A stretch of 64,000 nt of DNA from NCBI GenBank assembly GCA_946405435.1, contig CAMJHF010000009.1, positions 41,188 through 105,187 of the forward strand, in the 5' to 3' direction. A program made the translations under genes and the position numbers. Under the pieces are notes generated by a model that was not told the origin of the DNA, did no database searches, and saw only the letters and a list, made by a program, of their open reading frames with translations. The stretch comes from an uncultured Bacteroidales bacterium (GTDB lineage: Bacteria > Bacteroidota > Bacteroidia > Bacteroidales > UBA932). Shown piece after piece: positions 26,570-34,843 of the stretch (its first letter is position 1; each line of letters starts with the position of its first letter).

Positions 26570-27520
26570 ATGAAAGACATACTCCGTTATCTGACCACCT
26601 TCAAATTCTGGAAGGAACTGTTCATTATGACGATTGGTATGATGATAGCCGCAGCCGCCGTGTATTATTTCATGATACCCAGCAAGTTGGTGCTCGGCTC
26701 CATCTCCGGATTGTCCATAGTTGTCTCGAATGTGCTCGGAATGGCAGGCATCCACGTAAGGGTATCGGTGGTCGTGACGGTCATCAATGCTATACTGCTG
26801 CTGCTCGCCTGGCTTCTTATAGGCAAAGAATTCGGGGCCAAGACAGTCTACACTGCCATGATACTCGGTCCCATGATAGACCTGTGGGATAAGATCCTTC
26901 CGTACCAGAAGCTCATAGAGCCGGGGATGAGTTCCGTAATGGGCGAACCCCTGCTTGACCTGGTGTGCTTCGTTCTTGTGGTAAGCATCTCGCAGACAAT
27001 ACTTTTTAGTATCAACGCCTCCACCGGTGGCCTCGATATCCTGGCAAAAATCGTGAACAAGTATCTCCACTTCGACATCGGTCTTTCGGTGACCGTGGCA
27101 GGAGCCATCATCTGCTGCACGGCCTTTGCCATCAACCCGTTCCGCATGGTCGTCACCGGCCTTGTGGGCACCTGGATGAACGGAGTGGCAATAGACTATT
27201 TCACCGCCAGCCTCAACAGGCGCAAAAGGGTATGCATCATCTCCGACTATCACGAGGAGATACGGAAATTCATAGTGGAGGAGCTCCACCGCGGCTGCAG
27301 CCTCTACAAAGTATATGGCGGCTTCACGGGGAATGAACGTTTTGAAATCCAGGTACTTCTCACCCAGGATGACTTCAGCAAGCTTATGGACATGATGCGG
27401 AAGCGGGATATCCACGGATTCATCACGGCCGGAAATGTAAGCGAGATTTACGGCCTGTGGAATAAGCAGAAGCACCACAAGACCCGCAAGGTCCGCGTCA
27501 AGAAAGACCTTCCCGATTAA
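26570..27520 (+). CDS. YitT-family membrane protein (DUF161 + DUF2179)
   Basis: A 316-aa inner-membrane protein. About five or six hydrophobic helices occupy residues 15-215 (for example FIMTIGMMIAAAAVYYFMIP and AINAILLLLAWLLIGKEF-like segments). A soluble DUF2179 domain fills the C-terminus (RKRVCIISDYHEEIRKFIVE, then CSLYKVYGGFTG). The function of YitT proteins is not known; transport has been suggested. The nth start lies 3 bp after its stop, so the two are probably co-transcribed. The C-terminal tail is lysine-rich. Confidence 0.9.
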   Translation: MKDILRYLTTFKFWKELFIMTIGMMIAAAAVYYFMIPSKLVLGSISGLSIVVSNVLGMAGIHVRVSVVVTVINAILLLLAWLLIGKEFGAKTVYTAMILGPMIDLWDKILPYQKLIEPGMSSVMGEPLLDLVCFVLVVSISQTILFSINASTGGLDILAKIVNKYLHFDIGLSVTVAGAIICCTAFAINPFRMVVTGLVGTWMNGVAIDYFTASLNRRKRVCIISDYHEEIRKFIVEELHRGCSLYKVYGGFTGNERFEIQVLLTQDDFSKLMDMMRKRDIHGFITAGNVSEIYGLWNKQKHHKTRKVRVKKDLPD

Positions 27521-27523
27521 AGG

Positions 27524-28162
27524 ATGACACGAAAGGAAAGATATCAGGGCATAGTAGGGTGGTTTCTCGAGAATGTGCCAGTGGCGCAGAGCGAGCTGGT
27601 CTTTGCCGACCCCTACCAGCTCATAGTTTCCGTAGTGCTATCGGCGCAGTGTACGGATAAAAGGGTAAATATGGTTACTCCGGAACTGTTCCGCCGTTAC
27701 CCTACGCCCCGAATGCTCGGTGATGCGCCCGTAGAAGACATCCTCGAGGTTATTCACAGCGTCTCTTATCCTAACAGCAAGGCCCGTCATCTGCAGGCCC
27801 TGGGCCGCAAGTTGTGCGAGGATTTCGGCGGCGAGGTGCCGGGCTCCGTGGAACAGCTGATGACCCTGCCCGGCGTGGGGCGGAAAACAGCCAACGTGGT
27901 GGCGTCGATAGTCTACGACGAGCCGGTCATAGCCGTGGATACCCATGTCTACCGGGTCAGTCACCGCCTGGGCCTGTCCAGGGGGAAGACTCCTTACGAT
28001 GTGGAAAAGGACCTTGAGAAGAATATTCCCGAAGAGTACAGGGCGACTTCCCATCACTGGCTCATCCTTCACGGCCGCTATACGTGCACAGCCCGCGCAC
28101 CAAAGTGCACGGGCTGCGGTCTGCGTCCATGGTGTGCATGGTACGCGGCTAAGTCGGACTAG
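27524..28162 (+). CDS. nth: Endonuclease III (DNA glycosylase/AP lyase)
   Basis: A 212-aa base-excision repair enzyme for oxidised pyrimidines. The helix-hairpin-helix LPGVGRKTANVV carries the catalytic lysine, and AVDTHVYRVSHRLGL carries the catalytic aspartate. The C-terminal iron-sulfur loop C-x6-C-x2-C-x5-C is intact (CTARAPKCTGCGLRPWC). Length is normal. It ends one base before the convergent lipoprotein gene, with no terminator between them. Confidence 0.96.
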   Translation: MTRKERYQGIVGWFLENVPVAQSELVFADPYQLIVSVVLSAQCTDKRVNMVTPELFRRYPTPRMLGDAPVEDILEVIHSVSYPNSKARHLQALGRKLCEDFGGEVPGSVEQLMTLPGVGRKTANVVASIVYDEPVIAVDTHVYRVSHRLGLSRGKTPYDVEKDLEKNIPEEYRATSHHWLILHGRYTCTARAPKCTGCGLRPWCAWYAAKSD

Positions 28163-28163
28163 C

Positions 28164-29078
28164 TTATTTCTTGAACTTTACCTGCGCGGTAGTTTCCTTG
28201 CCGTTGCGGTCTACGGCCTTGATGGTGAACACGTTGGTAGATGCTCCCATGTCAAAGGCCCTGTCGTACATGAATCCGAAGTCCATGAGCAGTTCGGTTT
28301 TGCCTGACACTGCTGCGCCGGCGGGGAAGTACTCGGCGAAAGACTGTGCGACTTTCTCGTCGTTCACAAGGTCGAGCACGGTGTTCCCTCCAGAAGTGCG
28401 GTTCTTGATGTAGGATACCAGGGAGTTGTCGGCTCCGTTCTCAAGGGTGACGGTGAGCGTCTCCACCTTTCCGGGGGCGGTTATCTTGACCTTGCAGGAG
28501 ATCTTGGCCGCATTCAGGTCGACTGTATTGAATGCCGCATTTGCATCCCATGTGAACGTGGGAGCGGAGGTGAAGTGGAACTTGGCGGTAGCGGTCTTGC
28601 TGTTGCCTGCCTGGTCCTTGAGGTCGATCCTCATGGTAAAGCTGGTGTTGTTCTGCACCGGCTGGCCCTCGATGAGGGTTTCCAGGATCTCTACCAGGTC
28701 GAAATTGGCAGCGGACTTGCCGCGGAGGCCGGGACCTGCGCTCATGCCGAGTTTCTGAAGGAAAGATGCTACAGTAGAGTCGTCGATTACATCAAAAACG
28801 GGGCTGTTCTTGCCGGAGCCCTTGTTGGAAGATACTCCGATGTAAGGATTGGCGAGTATGGCGTAGTCTCCAAGACCCATAGTGATGGTGAGCACGTCCA
28901 GCTTGCCGGGCGCTGATATGGTTATCGCTCCGTCCACTCCTGGAGCAAGCTCCAGCTGTGAGAAATTGGCGTTGGAAGGCCAGTCGATTGTGGGAAGGTC
29001 GGGATTAACGGGCTTCTTGCAGGAAAATACGCATGCAGCAAGCACCGCAGCGAACATAATTTTGAATACTCTTTTCAT
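28164..29078 (-). CDS. Lipoprotein with two related beta domains, unknown function
   Basis: A 304-aa lipoprotein with lipobox VFSC followed by KKPVNPD. After the cysteine it has two copies of a roughly 130-residue domain. Copy one contains ITISAPGKLDVLTITM and ends in NSKTATAKFHFT; copy two contains KITAPGKVETLTVTL and ends in GKETTAQVKFKK. The fold is probably an Ig-like sandwich. I do not recognise the family. It has its own promoter, with both -33 and -7 boxes, in the gap after eda, so it may be expressed apart from the pectin locus. Confidence 0.75.
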   Translation of the reverse strand: MKRVFKIMFAAVLAACVFSCKKPVNPDLPTIDWPSNANFSQLELAPGVDGAITISAPGKLDVLTITMGLGDYAILANPYIGVSSNKGSGKNSPVFDVIDDSTVASFLQKLGMSAGPGLRGKSAANFDLVEILETLIEGQPVQNNTSFTMRIDLKDQAGNSKTATAKFHFTSAPTFTWDANAAFNTVDLNAAKISCKVKITAPGKVETLTVTLENGADNSLVSYIKNRTSGGNTVLDLVNDEKVAQSFAEYFPAGAAVSGKTELLMDFGFMYDRAFDMGASTNVFTIKAVDRNGKETTAQVKFKK

Positions 29079-29101
29079 TTTCTGTCTATAAAAATATCCT
29101 T

Positions 29102-29133
29102 CAAAATTACATCTTTTCTATGCAAAAAGCAAA
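29102..29133 (-). promoter_or_regulatory. Bacteroidota promoter (TTTG N20 TAATTTTG) for the duplicated-domain lipoprotein
   Basis: On the minus strand, a TTTG -33 box (29130-29133) is followed after 20 bp by the -7 box TAATTTTG (29102-29109), 23 bp before the ATG at 29078. This is the only promoter in the window where I see both elements at the consensus spacing. It overlaps the end of the upstream eda gene region. Confidence 0.7.
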
Positions 29134-29134
29134 G

Positions 29135-29797
29135 TTATTTCCGGAACCAGCCCAGTGACTTGGCGCAGAGCTCCGAGACGGAGGCCCAGTCACCGGAGGC
29201 GATTACGTCCTTGGGGAAGAGTTTGCTTCCCATGCCGACTGCGGTTACTCCGCTCTTGGCCCAGGCCGTAAGGTTCTCCTCGGTGGGTTCCACGGCGCCC
29301 GTGCACATGATCATGGCCCAGGGCAGGGGACCAAGGATATTCTTCACGAAAGCGGGACCTCCGACTGTTCCGGCAGGGAACACCTTCACAAGGTCGCAGC
29401 CCAGCTCCTGGGCTTTGACTATCTCGGACACGGTGCCGCATCCCGGAGAATAGGGGACTCCGCGCCTGTTGCACAGCGGCGCGACTTCCTCTACCAGGCA
29501 GGGTGATACGATAAAGTCCGCGCCCATCTGCATATACAGGGCGGCAGTGGGAGCATCGAGTATGGTCCCGGCTCCAAGAGCCATCTGGGGGCACTCCGTG
29601 CGCACGAAGTCGATCAGCGCCTCGAAAACCTTGTGGGCTCCGTCGCCGCGGTTCGTGAACTCGAAAGCGCGGATTCCTCCGTCGTAGCAGGCCTTGACCA
29701 CCTTCTTAGTGAGCTCGATGTCTTTGTTGTAGAACACGGGAACTATTCCCGTGGAACGTATGATACTGATTGTATCTATTTTCCTGAATTTTGCCAT
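29135..29797 (-). CDS. eda: 2-dehydro-3-deoxyphosphogluconate (KDPG) aldolase
   Basis: A 220-aa class I aldolase that splits KDPG to pyruvate and glyceraldehyde 3-phosphate, the last step of hexuronate breakdown. The Schiff-base lysine is in CDLVKVFPAGTVGG, the catalytic glutamate in AFEFTNRGDGA, and MALGAGTILDAPTAALYM and PYSPGCGT are family segments. It is the last gene of the long minus-strand pectin locus, 32 bp after kdgK. No terminator follows; the promoter of the next gene starts at once. Confidence 0.93.
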   Translation of the reverse strand: MAKFRKIDTISIIRSTGIVPVFYNKDIELTKKVVKACYDGGIRAFEFTNRGDGAHKVFEALIDFVRTECPQMALGAGTILDAPTAALYMQMGADFIVSPCLVEEVAPLCNRRGVPYSPGCGTVSEIVKAQELGCDLVKVFPAGTVGGPAFVKNILGPLPWAMIMCTGAVEPTEENLTAWAKSGVTAVGMGSKLFPKDVIASGDWASVSELCAKSLGWFRK

Positions 29798-29829
29798 AGA
29801 TTCTTCACTTTGTCCAGATTGACTATTCG

Positions 29830-30867
29830 TTAGCGTGACACGCGGCCGGAGCCGCCTCCGTTCATGAGGCCTTCGACTTCGGCCACAGTGACGCGGTTGT
29901 AGTCGCCGATGATCGTGTGCTTGAGAGCCGAAGCTGCGGCTGCGAATTCAATGGCCTCCTGGTCGGTGGGGTAGGTGAGGAGACCATAGAGCAGTCCGCC
30001 CATGAAGGAATCGCCTCCTCCAACGCGGTCCACGATATGGGTGATGTCGTAGCGGCGGCTCTGCCAGAGAGTCTTGCCGTCGTAGAGCACTCCGCCCCAG
30101 GTATTGTGGTTGGCGTTGATGGAACCGCGGAGCGTCACGGCCACTTTCTTGCAGCGAGGGAACCTTGCCATAAGCTGCTGTCCGACGCTGATGAATATGT
30201 TCTGGTCGATATCGCCGCCTGTCTTCTCGGCGTCGAAGCCTTCGGGCTTTATGCCGAATTCCTTCTCGGCATCCTCTTCGTTGCCGAGGATAAGGTCGCA
30301 TCCCTCCACCAGGGCGGGCATTACCTCAGAGGCGCTCTTGCCGTATTTCCAGAGCTTCTTGCGGTAGTTCAGGTCGCAGCTGACCTTGACTCCCATCTCA
30401 TTGGCAACTTTGATGGCCTCCAGGCAGGCGTCCGCTGCACCCTGGCTCAGGGCCGGGGTGATGCCTGTCCAGTGGAACCAGTCGGCTCCCTGAAGCACTT
30501 TGTGCCAGTCTACCATACCGGGCTGGATTTCGGAAATCGCCGAATGGGCGCGGTCATAGACTACCTTGCTTCCGCGGGCCACGGCACCGGTTTCGAGATA
30601 ATAGATTCCTACACGGTCGCCGCCGTATACGATATCGTCCACTCCCACGCCGAGGCCGCGGAGTTCTGCGATGCACATGTCCGCGATGTCATTCTTGGGG
30701 AGGCGGGTAACGAACTGAGCGTCCACTCCGTAGTTGGCAAGCGATACGGCCACGTTGGCCTCGCCGCCGCCGAAGGTGGCGTCAAACTGACGGGCCTGGC
30801 CGAAGCGCAGGTACCCGGGGGTTGAAAGGCGAAGCATGACCTCGCCGAATGTAACTACTTTTGCCAT
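29830..30867 (-). CDS. kdgK: 2-dehydro-3-deoxygluconokinase
   Basis: A 345-aa PfkB-family sugar kinase that phosphorylates KDG to KDPG. The N-terminal FGEVMLRLSTPGYLRFGQA and FGGGEANVAVSLANYG segments bind the sugar acid. The C-terminal signature VDRVGGGDSFMGGLLYGLL carries the catalytic aspartate. It sits one base after kduI and 32 bp before eda, in pathway order. It is the point where the galacturonate branch and the unsaturated-uronate branch meet. Confidence 0.93.
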   Translation of the reverse strand: MAKVVTFGEVMLRLSTPGYLRFGQARQFDATFGGGEANVAVSLANYGVDAQFVTRLPKNDIADMCIAELRGLGVGVDDIVYGGDRVGIYYLETGAVARGSKVVYDRAHSAISEIQPGMVDWHKVLQGADWFHWTGITPALSQGAADACLEAIKVANEMGVKVSCDLNYRKKLWKYGKSASEVMPALVEGCDLILGNEEDAEKEFGIKPEGFDAEKTGGDIDQNIFISVGQQLMARFPRCKKVAVTLRGSINANHNTWGGVLYDGKTLWQSRRYDITHIVDRVGGGDSFMGGLLYGLLTYPTDQEAIEFAAAASALKHTIIGDYNRVTVAEVEGLMNGGGSGRVSR

Positions 30868-30868
30868 A

Positions 30869-31711
30869 TTATTTTAAATCTTTAGTTGCACACCAGTCCA
30901 TGTCGTTGTAATCGTCGTTCTCGCCGCACATGCCCCAAATAAAAGTGTAATTTCGGGTGGCGCAGGCGCTGTGTATGCTCCACTGGGGGGAGATGACGGC
31001 CTGCTCGTTGTGCATCCAGATGTGACGGGTTTCCTGAGGCTCGCCGCAGAAGTGGCACACGGCCGCATCCTCGGGGAGTTCGAAATAGAAGTATACCTCC
31101 ATGCGGCGGTCGTGTGTGTGGGCGGGCATGGTGTTCCAGGTGCTGCCCGGAGCCAGCTCGGTCATGCCCATCTGCAGTTGGCAGCATGGAACTACCTCCT
31201 TGACCAGCAGGCGGTTGATCGTCCGCTCATTGCTCTCTTCAAGGCTTCCGAGGTGCATCACGACGGCGTCTTTCTTGCTTACCTGCTTGATGCCTGTCTC
31301 GCGGTGTGCGGTGGCGGAGCAGAAGTAGAAATGTGCGGGATGCTCAGGGTCCACGCTCTTGAAGGTGACGTGGCGGTTGCCCCGGCCCACATACAGTGCC
31401 TCCTTGAAAGGAATGGTGAACTCTTCGTCTCCCACCTGCACCTTGCCGGTGCCGCCGACGTTGATGATGCCCAGTTCGCGCCGCTGCGTGAAGAAGTCGG
31501 CCCTGAGCACGTCCGGTGCGCTCAGCAGCAGGTCCTCATGCACGGGGACCGCCCCGCCCGCGATGATGCGGTCGAACATCGAGTACACCATGTTTATCTC
31601 ATCGGCCACCATGAGGTTCTCTACCAGATACTCATTGCGCAGCCGCTGCGTGTCGTAGTGTTTTGCATCCACGTTGCTGGATGCTTGTCTTACCTGACAA
31701 TTAATTTTCAT
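30869..31711 (-). CDS. kduI: 5-dehydro-4-deoxy-D-glucuronate isomerase
   Basis: A 280-aa cupin enzyme that converts 5-keto-4-deoxyuronate, formed from the unsaturated end sugar left by pectate lyases, to 2,5-diketo-3-deoxygluconate. The metal site is the HxHxxxxE motif in MPAHTHDRRMEVYFYFE, and a late histidine is in QWSIHSACAT. Length matches the family. The stop lies one base before kdgK and the start 4 bp after kduD. Confidence 0.96.
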   Translation of the reverse strand: MKINCQVRQASSNVDAKHYDTQRLRNEYLVENLMVADEINMVYSMFDRIIAGGAVPVHEDLLLSAPDVLRADFFTQRRELGIINVGGTGKVQVGDEEFTIPFKEALYVGRGNRHVTFKSVDPEHPAHFYFCSATAHRETGIKQVSKKDAVVMHLGSLEESNERTINRLLVKEVVPCCQLQMGMTELAPGSTWNTMPAHTHDRRMEVYFYFELPEDAAVCHFCGEPQETRHIWMHNEQAVISPQWSIHSACATRNYTFIWGMCGENDDYNDMDWCATKDLK

Positions 31712-31715
31712 GATT

Positions 31716-32516
31716 CTATGGTTGTTTTCCTATATATGCAAGTATTCCTCCGTCCACATACAGGATGTGGCCGTTCACGGCGTCCGATGCGTGCGAGGCA
31801 AGGAAGACGGCGGGCCCTGCGAGCTCGTCGGGATCCAGCCATCGTCCGGCAGGCGTCTTGGCGCAGATGAAGCTGTCGAAGGGATGGCGGCTTCCGTCGG
31901 CCTGGGGCTGCCGCAGAGGTGCGGTCTGAGGGGTGGCTATGTAGCCGGGGCCCAGACCGTTGCACTGGATGTTGTATTCTCCGTATTCGGAGCAAATGTT
32001 GCGGGTGAGCATCTTGAGCCCGCCCTTGGCTGCGGCGTAGGCGCTCACGGTCTCGCGCCCCAGCTCTGACATCATCGAACAGATGTTGATGATCTTGCCC
32101 TCGCGGCGTTCCATCATCTCCGGAACTACAGCGGCGGAGCAGATGTACGGGCCCACCAGGTCGACGTCTATTACTCTCTGGAACTCCTCGCGCTTCATCT
32201 CGTGCATGGGAATACGCTTGATGATTCCGGCGTTGTTGACCAGGATGTGGATGGGGCCGACCTCGGCATGGATGCGTTCTACAAGGGCCTTTACTGCGTT
32301 CTCGTCGGTGACGTCGCACACATACCCGCGGACGTTCGTTATACCCGCCTCGCGGTATGCTTCGAGCCCCTTGAGCATGGATGCCTCGTTGGAGGTGTTG
32401 AAGATTATGTTGTCTATTCCGGCATCCACGAAAGCCTTGGCAATCGCGAAGCCTATACCATAGGCAGCGCCCGTGATCCAGGCGTTGCGTCCTTTAAGCG
32501 AAAAGAGATCGTTCAT
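31716..32516 (-). CDS. kduD: 2-dehydro-3-deoxy-D-gluconate 5-dehydrogenase
   Basis: A 266-aa SDR enzyme that reduces 2,5-diketo-3-deoxygluconate to KDG. Motifs are TGAAYGIGFAIAKAF, NNAGIIKRIP (the NNAGI/IxR pattern of KduD), the serine in INICSMMSELG and the YAAAK pair. The reading frame extends upstream into the DUF4861 gene, but the ATG at 32516 gives the normal N-terminus (MNDLFSLKGRNAWITG) and overlaps the upstream stop by 4 bp. Confidence 0.94.
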   Translation of the reverse strand: MNDLFSLKGRNAWITGAAYGIGFAIAKAFVDAGIDNIIFNTSNEASMLKGLEAYREAGITNVRGYVCDVTDENAVKALVERIHAEVGPIHILVNNAGIIKRIPMHEMKREEFQRVIDVDLVGPYICSAAVVPEMMERREGKIINICSMMSELGRETVSAYAAAKGGLKMLTRNICSEYGEYNIQCNGLGPGYIATPQTAPLRQPQADGSRHPFDSFICAKTPAGRWLDPDELAGPAVFLASHASDAVNGHILYVDGGILAYIGKQP

Positions 32517-33370
32517 TGTTTCTTGACTGTTTCGAACCACTCTTCGCAGTTCTTTATATTGCCCTTGGACCAGCATGAACCGAAGCTGTAGGCAACGGGT
32601 TCGCCGCTTCGTATCTGTTTGGTACACAGGCCATGTCCGCCGTCCGTGGAAGCTCCGGCCCAGTGTGCGCCCTTCATGACCACGGCCACTCCAAGAAAGC
32701 CGCTCTCGGGCTCGATGCTCTGGTCGGAGGCCTTCTCCCAGATGGCGTAGCGGTCGGTTCCGCACATTTCATTCTCTATGGTCTGCTGTGCGGGGTGCCT
32801 GTTGATGCCGGCCGCGATGGTGAGGGTTTCGGGGCCGCTGAAAGTGTAGGTGTCCTCTACGTCGCAGAAATAGCTGCCGGGCTTCACCGTGACCTTCTTG
32901 TCCAGGGAGACCGACGTTCCGGGTACCGCTTCCCATTCGGGATAGTGAAGCACGAACACCACTTTGCCGGGCTCCTGCTCCAGGATCTCGTATGAACGGT
33001 AGTTGGTGGCCGGGTAGCGGAGCGTGTCGCAGATCAGAGGTGCGGAAGCGCCGCCTCCCAGAGATACGGCAACCTTGTAGCAATCCTTTCCGCCATGGTT
33101 ATGGTGGTAGTAGTCAGGATCTTCCATGGCGCCTTTATACCATTCGTCGGCCACCAGCCTGCCGGGCAGCTTGACCCAGATGTCGATGCCTGGCGAGGTG
33201 GGATTGCCCTCGAGGGCCTGGCCGTAGAAGCGTCCAGCCACGAGGTCGTTCTCGAACACGAAGTCGTCCGCCCTTTCCGGGACGGCGCGGGCCATTACCT
33301 CACCCTTGGGCGCCTGGTTGCAGGCGCCTAGGGTAAGGACGGCTAAAATAGGTATGATGAATTTTTTCAT
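32513..33370 (-). CDS. DUF4861 lipoprotein
   Basis: A 285-aa lipoprotein (lipobox LGAC, then NQAPKGEVM). The body matches DUF4861 proteins, with the NDLVAGRFYGQALEG start, the DPDYYHHNHGGKDCYKVAVSLGGG block rich in histidines, and GSYFCDVEDTYTFSGPETLTIAAG. DUF4861 proteins are common in polysaccharide loci for uronic-acid polymers; some are suspected of removing unsaturated uronates, but the activity here is unknown. The histidine-rich block could be a catalytic or metal site. It overlaps kduD by 4 bp. Confidence 0.82.
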   Translation of the reverse strand: MKKFIIPILAVLTLGACNQAPKGEVMARAVPERADDFVFENDLVAGRFYGQALEGNPTSPGIDIWVKLPGRLVADEWYKGAMEDPDYYHHNHGGKDCYKVAVSLGGGASAPLICDTLRYPATNYRSYEILEQEPGKVVFVLHYPEWEAVPGTSVSLDKKVTVKPGSYFCDVEDTYTFSGPETLTIAAGINRHPAQQTIENEMCGTDRYAIWEKASDQSIEPESGFLGVAVVMKGAHWAGASTDGGHGLCTKQIRSGEPVAYSFGSCWSKGNIKNCEEWFETVKKQ

Positions 33371-33373
33371 CTT

Positions 33374-34837
33374 TTACAGTTCGATTGGTTTATACTTGGG
33401 CACAAGTCCCTTCATGATGCTCCATGCAATCAGGTACGCCAGACCGCAGAAGCAGAACATGATGAAGTATCCTGCAGGCTTGCCCTCGAATCCCAGGAAA
33501 GTGAAGGCTGCGCCCTGAGTCTCGGCATAGGTGAACAGGTTGCCGGCAACTTTCTGGATGATCATGGAGCCGATGCCGCCTGCCATTGCGCCTATTCCGG
33601 TGATGGTGGCGATGGTGCTCTTGGGGAACATGTCGCCTATAGTGGAAAAGAGGTTGGCGCTCCATGCCTGATGTCCGGCTCCTGCAAGGCCTATGAGTAT
33701 TGCGGGCCACCAGGGAGAATCAAAATGAATTCCGAGAGGCTGAGCGAACAGGGCCGCCAGAGGGAAGAAGGCGAAGATCAGCATCGCCAGCATGCGTCCT
33801 GCATAGGGATTCATGCCCTTCTTGTCCACGAAGATCTTGGGCAGGTAGCCTCCTCCGATGGAAATCACCGTCACTATGAGATAGAGCGTGAAGATGAGCC
33901 ATTGGCCCAGGGGCGAAGTGGCCGGGGCGTGGAACTGGTTGCTGAAGTACGAAGGAGCCCAGAACAGGAAGAACCACCATACGCCGTCGGTGAAGAACTT
34001 GCCGGCGATGAAGCTCCAGGTCTGCTTGTACTTGAAGCACTGGATGAAGGGTATGCTCTTTTCGTTTGCGGCCTGCTCTGCTGCCTTGGCCTTTTCCACG
34101 GCCTCAGCGGCATCGTCCTGATGGATATACTCCAGTTCGGCTTCGTTCACCCTCTTGCTCTTCTCGGGCTTTTCGTACATGAAGGCCCAGAAGAACATCC
34201 AGATGAAGCCAAGTCCGCCGATGATGATGAAAGCCATCTCCCAGCCGAACTTGACGGCCAGCGGCGGTATGAGCAGCGGGGCTGCAAGTGCTCCCACGGA
34301 TGCTCCGGCATTGAAGATGGAGGTCGCGAAAGCGCGGTCCTTCTTGGGGAAGTACTCAGCCGTAACCTTGATGGCGGCGGGGAAGTTTCCGGCCTCGCCC
34401 AGGGCCAGGATGCCCCGGCACAGCAGGAACAGGTAGACCGATGTGGTGGATACAGCCAGAGCCACGTTGGAACCGGCTTCGACGGCGCGCATGGCGGCCA
34501 CGGAATCAAGACCTACGATATGGGTGGTGGCCCATCCGCAGGCGGCATGCAGGCAAGCGCCCAGAGACCATACGCCTATGGCGATGAGGTAGCCTTTCTT
34601 GGTGCCCATCCAATCTACGAACTTGCCGGCGAACAGACAGCAGATTGCGTAGAAGATGGAGAAGAAGCTGGTTATGGTGCCGTAGTTGGCATCGGTCCAG
34701 TGGAATTCAGGCTTGATGAATTCCTCGTAGGTCAGCGACAGTACCTGACGGTCCAGGTAGTTGACGGTGGTGGCCACGAACAGCAGGCTGCATATCCACC
34801 AGCGCCAGTTGGTCATTAATTTCTGTTGTGTCGACAT
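33374..34837 (-). CDS. exuT: Hexuronate transporter, MFS family
   Basis: A 487-aa major facilitator with about 12 membrane helices, resembling ExuT galacturonate/glucuronate:H+ symporters. The N-terminus WRWWICSLLFVATTVNYLDRQVLSL is the typical helix 1, and ALGEAGNFPAAIKVTAEYFPKKDRAFATS is the helix 4-5 signature of the anion:cation symporter branch. It is longer than E. coli ExuT because of the cytoplasmic loop between the halves (residues about 215-250). It brings free uronates through the inner membrane to UxaC and KduI. Confidence 0.9.
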   Translation of the reverse strand: MSTQQKLMTNWRWWICSLLFVATTVNYLDRQVLSLTYEEFIKPEFHWTDANYGTITSFFSIFYAICCLFAGKFVDWMGTKKGYLIAIGVWSLGACLHAACGWATTHIVGLDSVAAMRAVEAGSNVALAVSTTSVYLFLLCRGILALGEAGNFPAAIKVTAEYFPKKDRAFATSIFNAGASVGALAAPLLIPPLAVKFGWEMAFIIIGGLGFIWMFFWAFMYEKPEKSKRVNEAELEYIHQDDAAEAVEKAKAAEQAANEKSIPFIQCFKYKQTWSFIAGKFFTDGVWWFFLFWAPSYFSNQFHAPATSPLGQWLIFTLYLIVTVISIGGGYLPKIFVDKKGMNPYAGRMLAMLIFAFFPLAALFAQPLGIHFDSPWWPAILIGLAGAGHQAWSANLFSTIGDMFPKSTIATITGIGAMAGGIGSMIIQKVAGNLFTYAETQGAAFTFLGFEGKPAGYFIMFCFCGLAYLIAWSIMKGLVPKYKPIEL

Positions 34838-34843
34838 AGGCTT

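Noticed and set aside
32517..32765. N-terminal extension of kduD
   Set aside because: The extra 83 residues are Arg-rich and lie inside the DUF4861 gene in another frame. ATG 32516 gives the normal SDR start.
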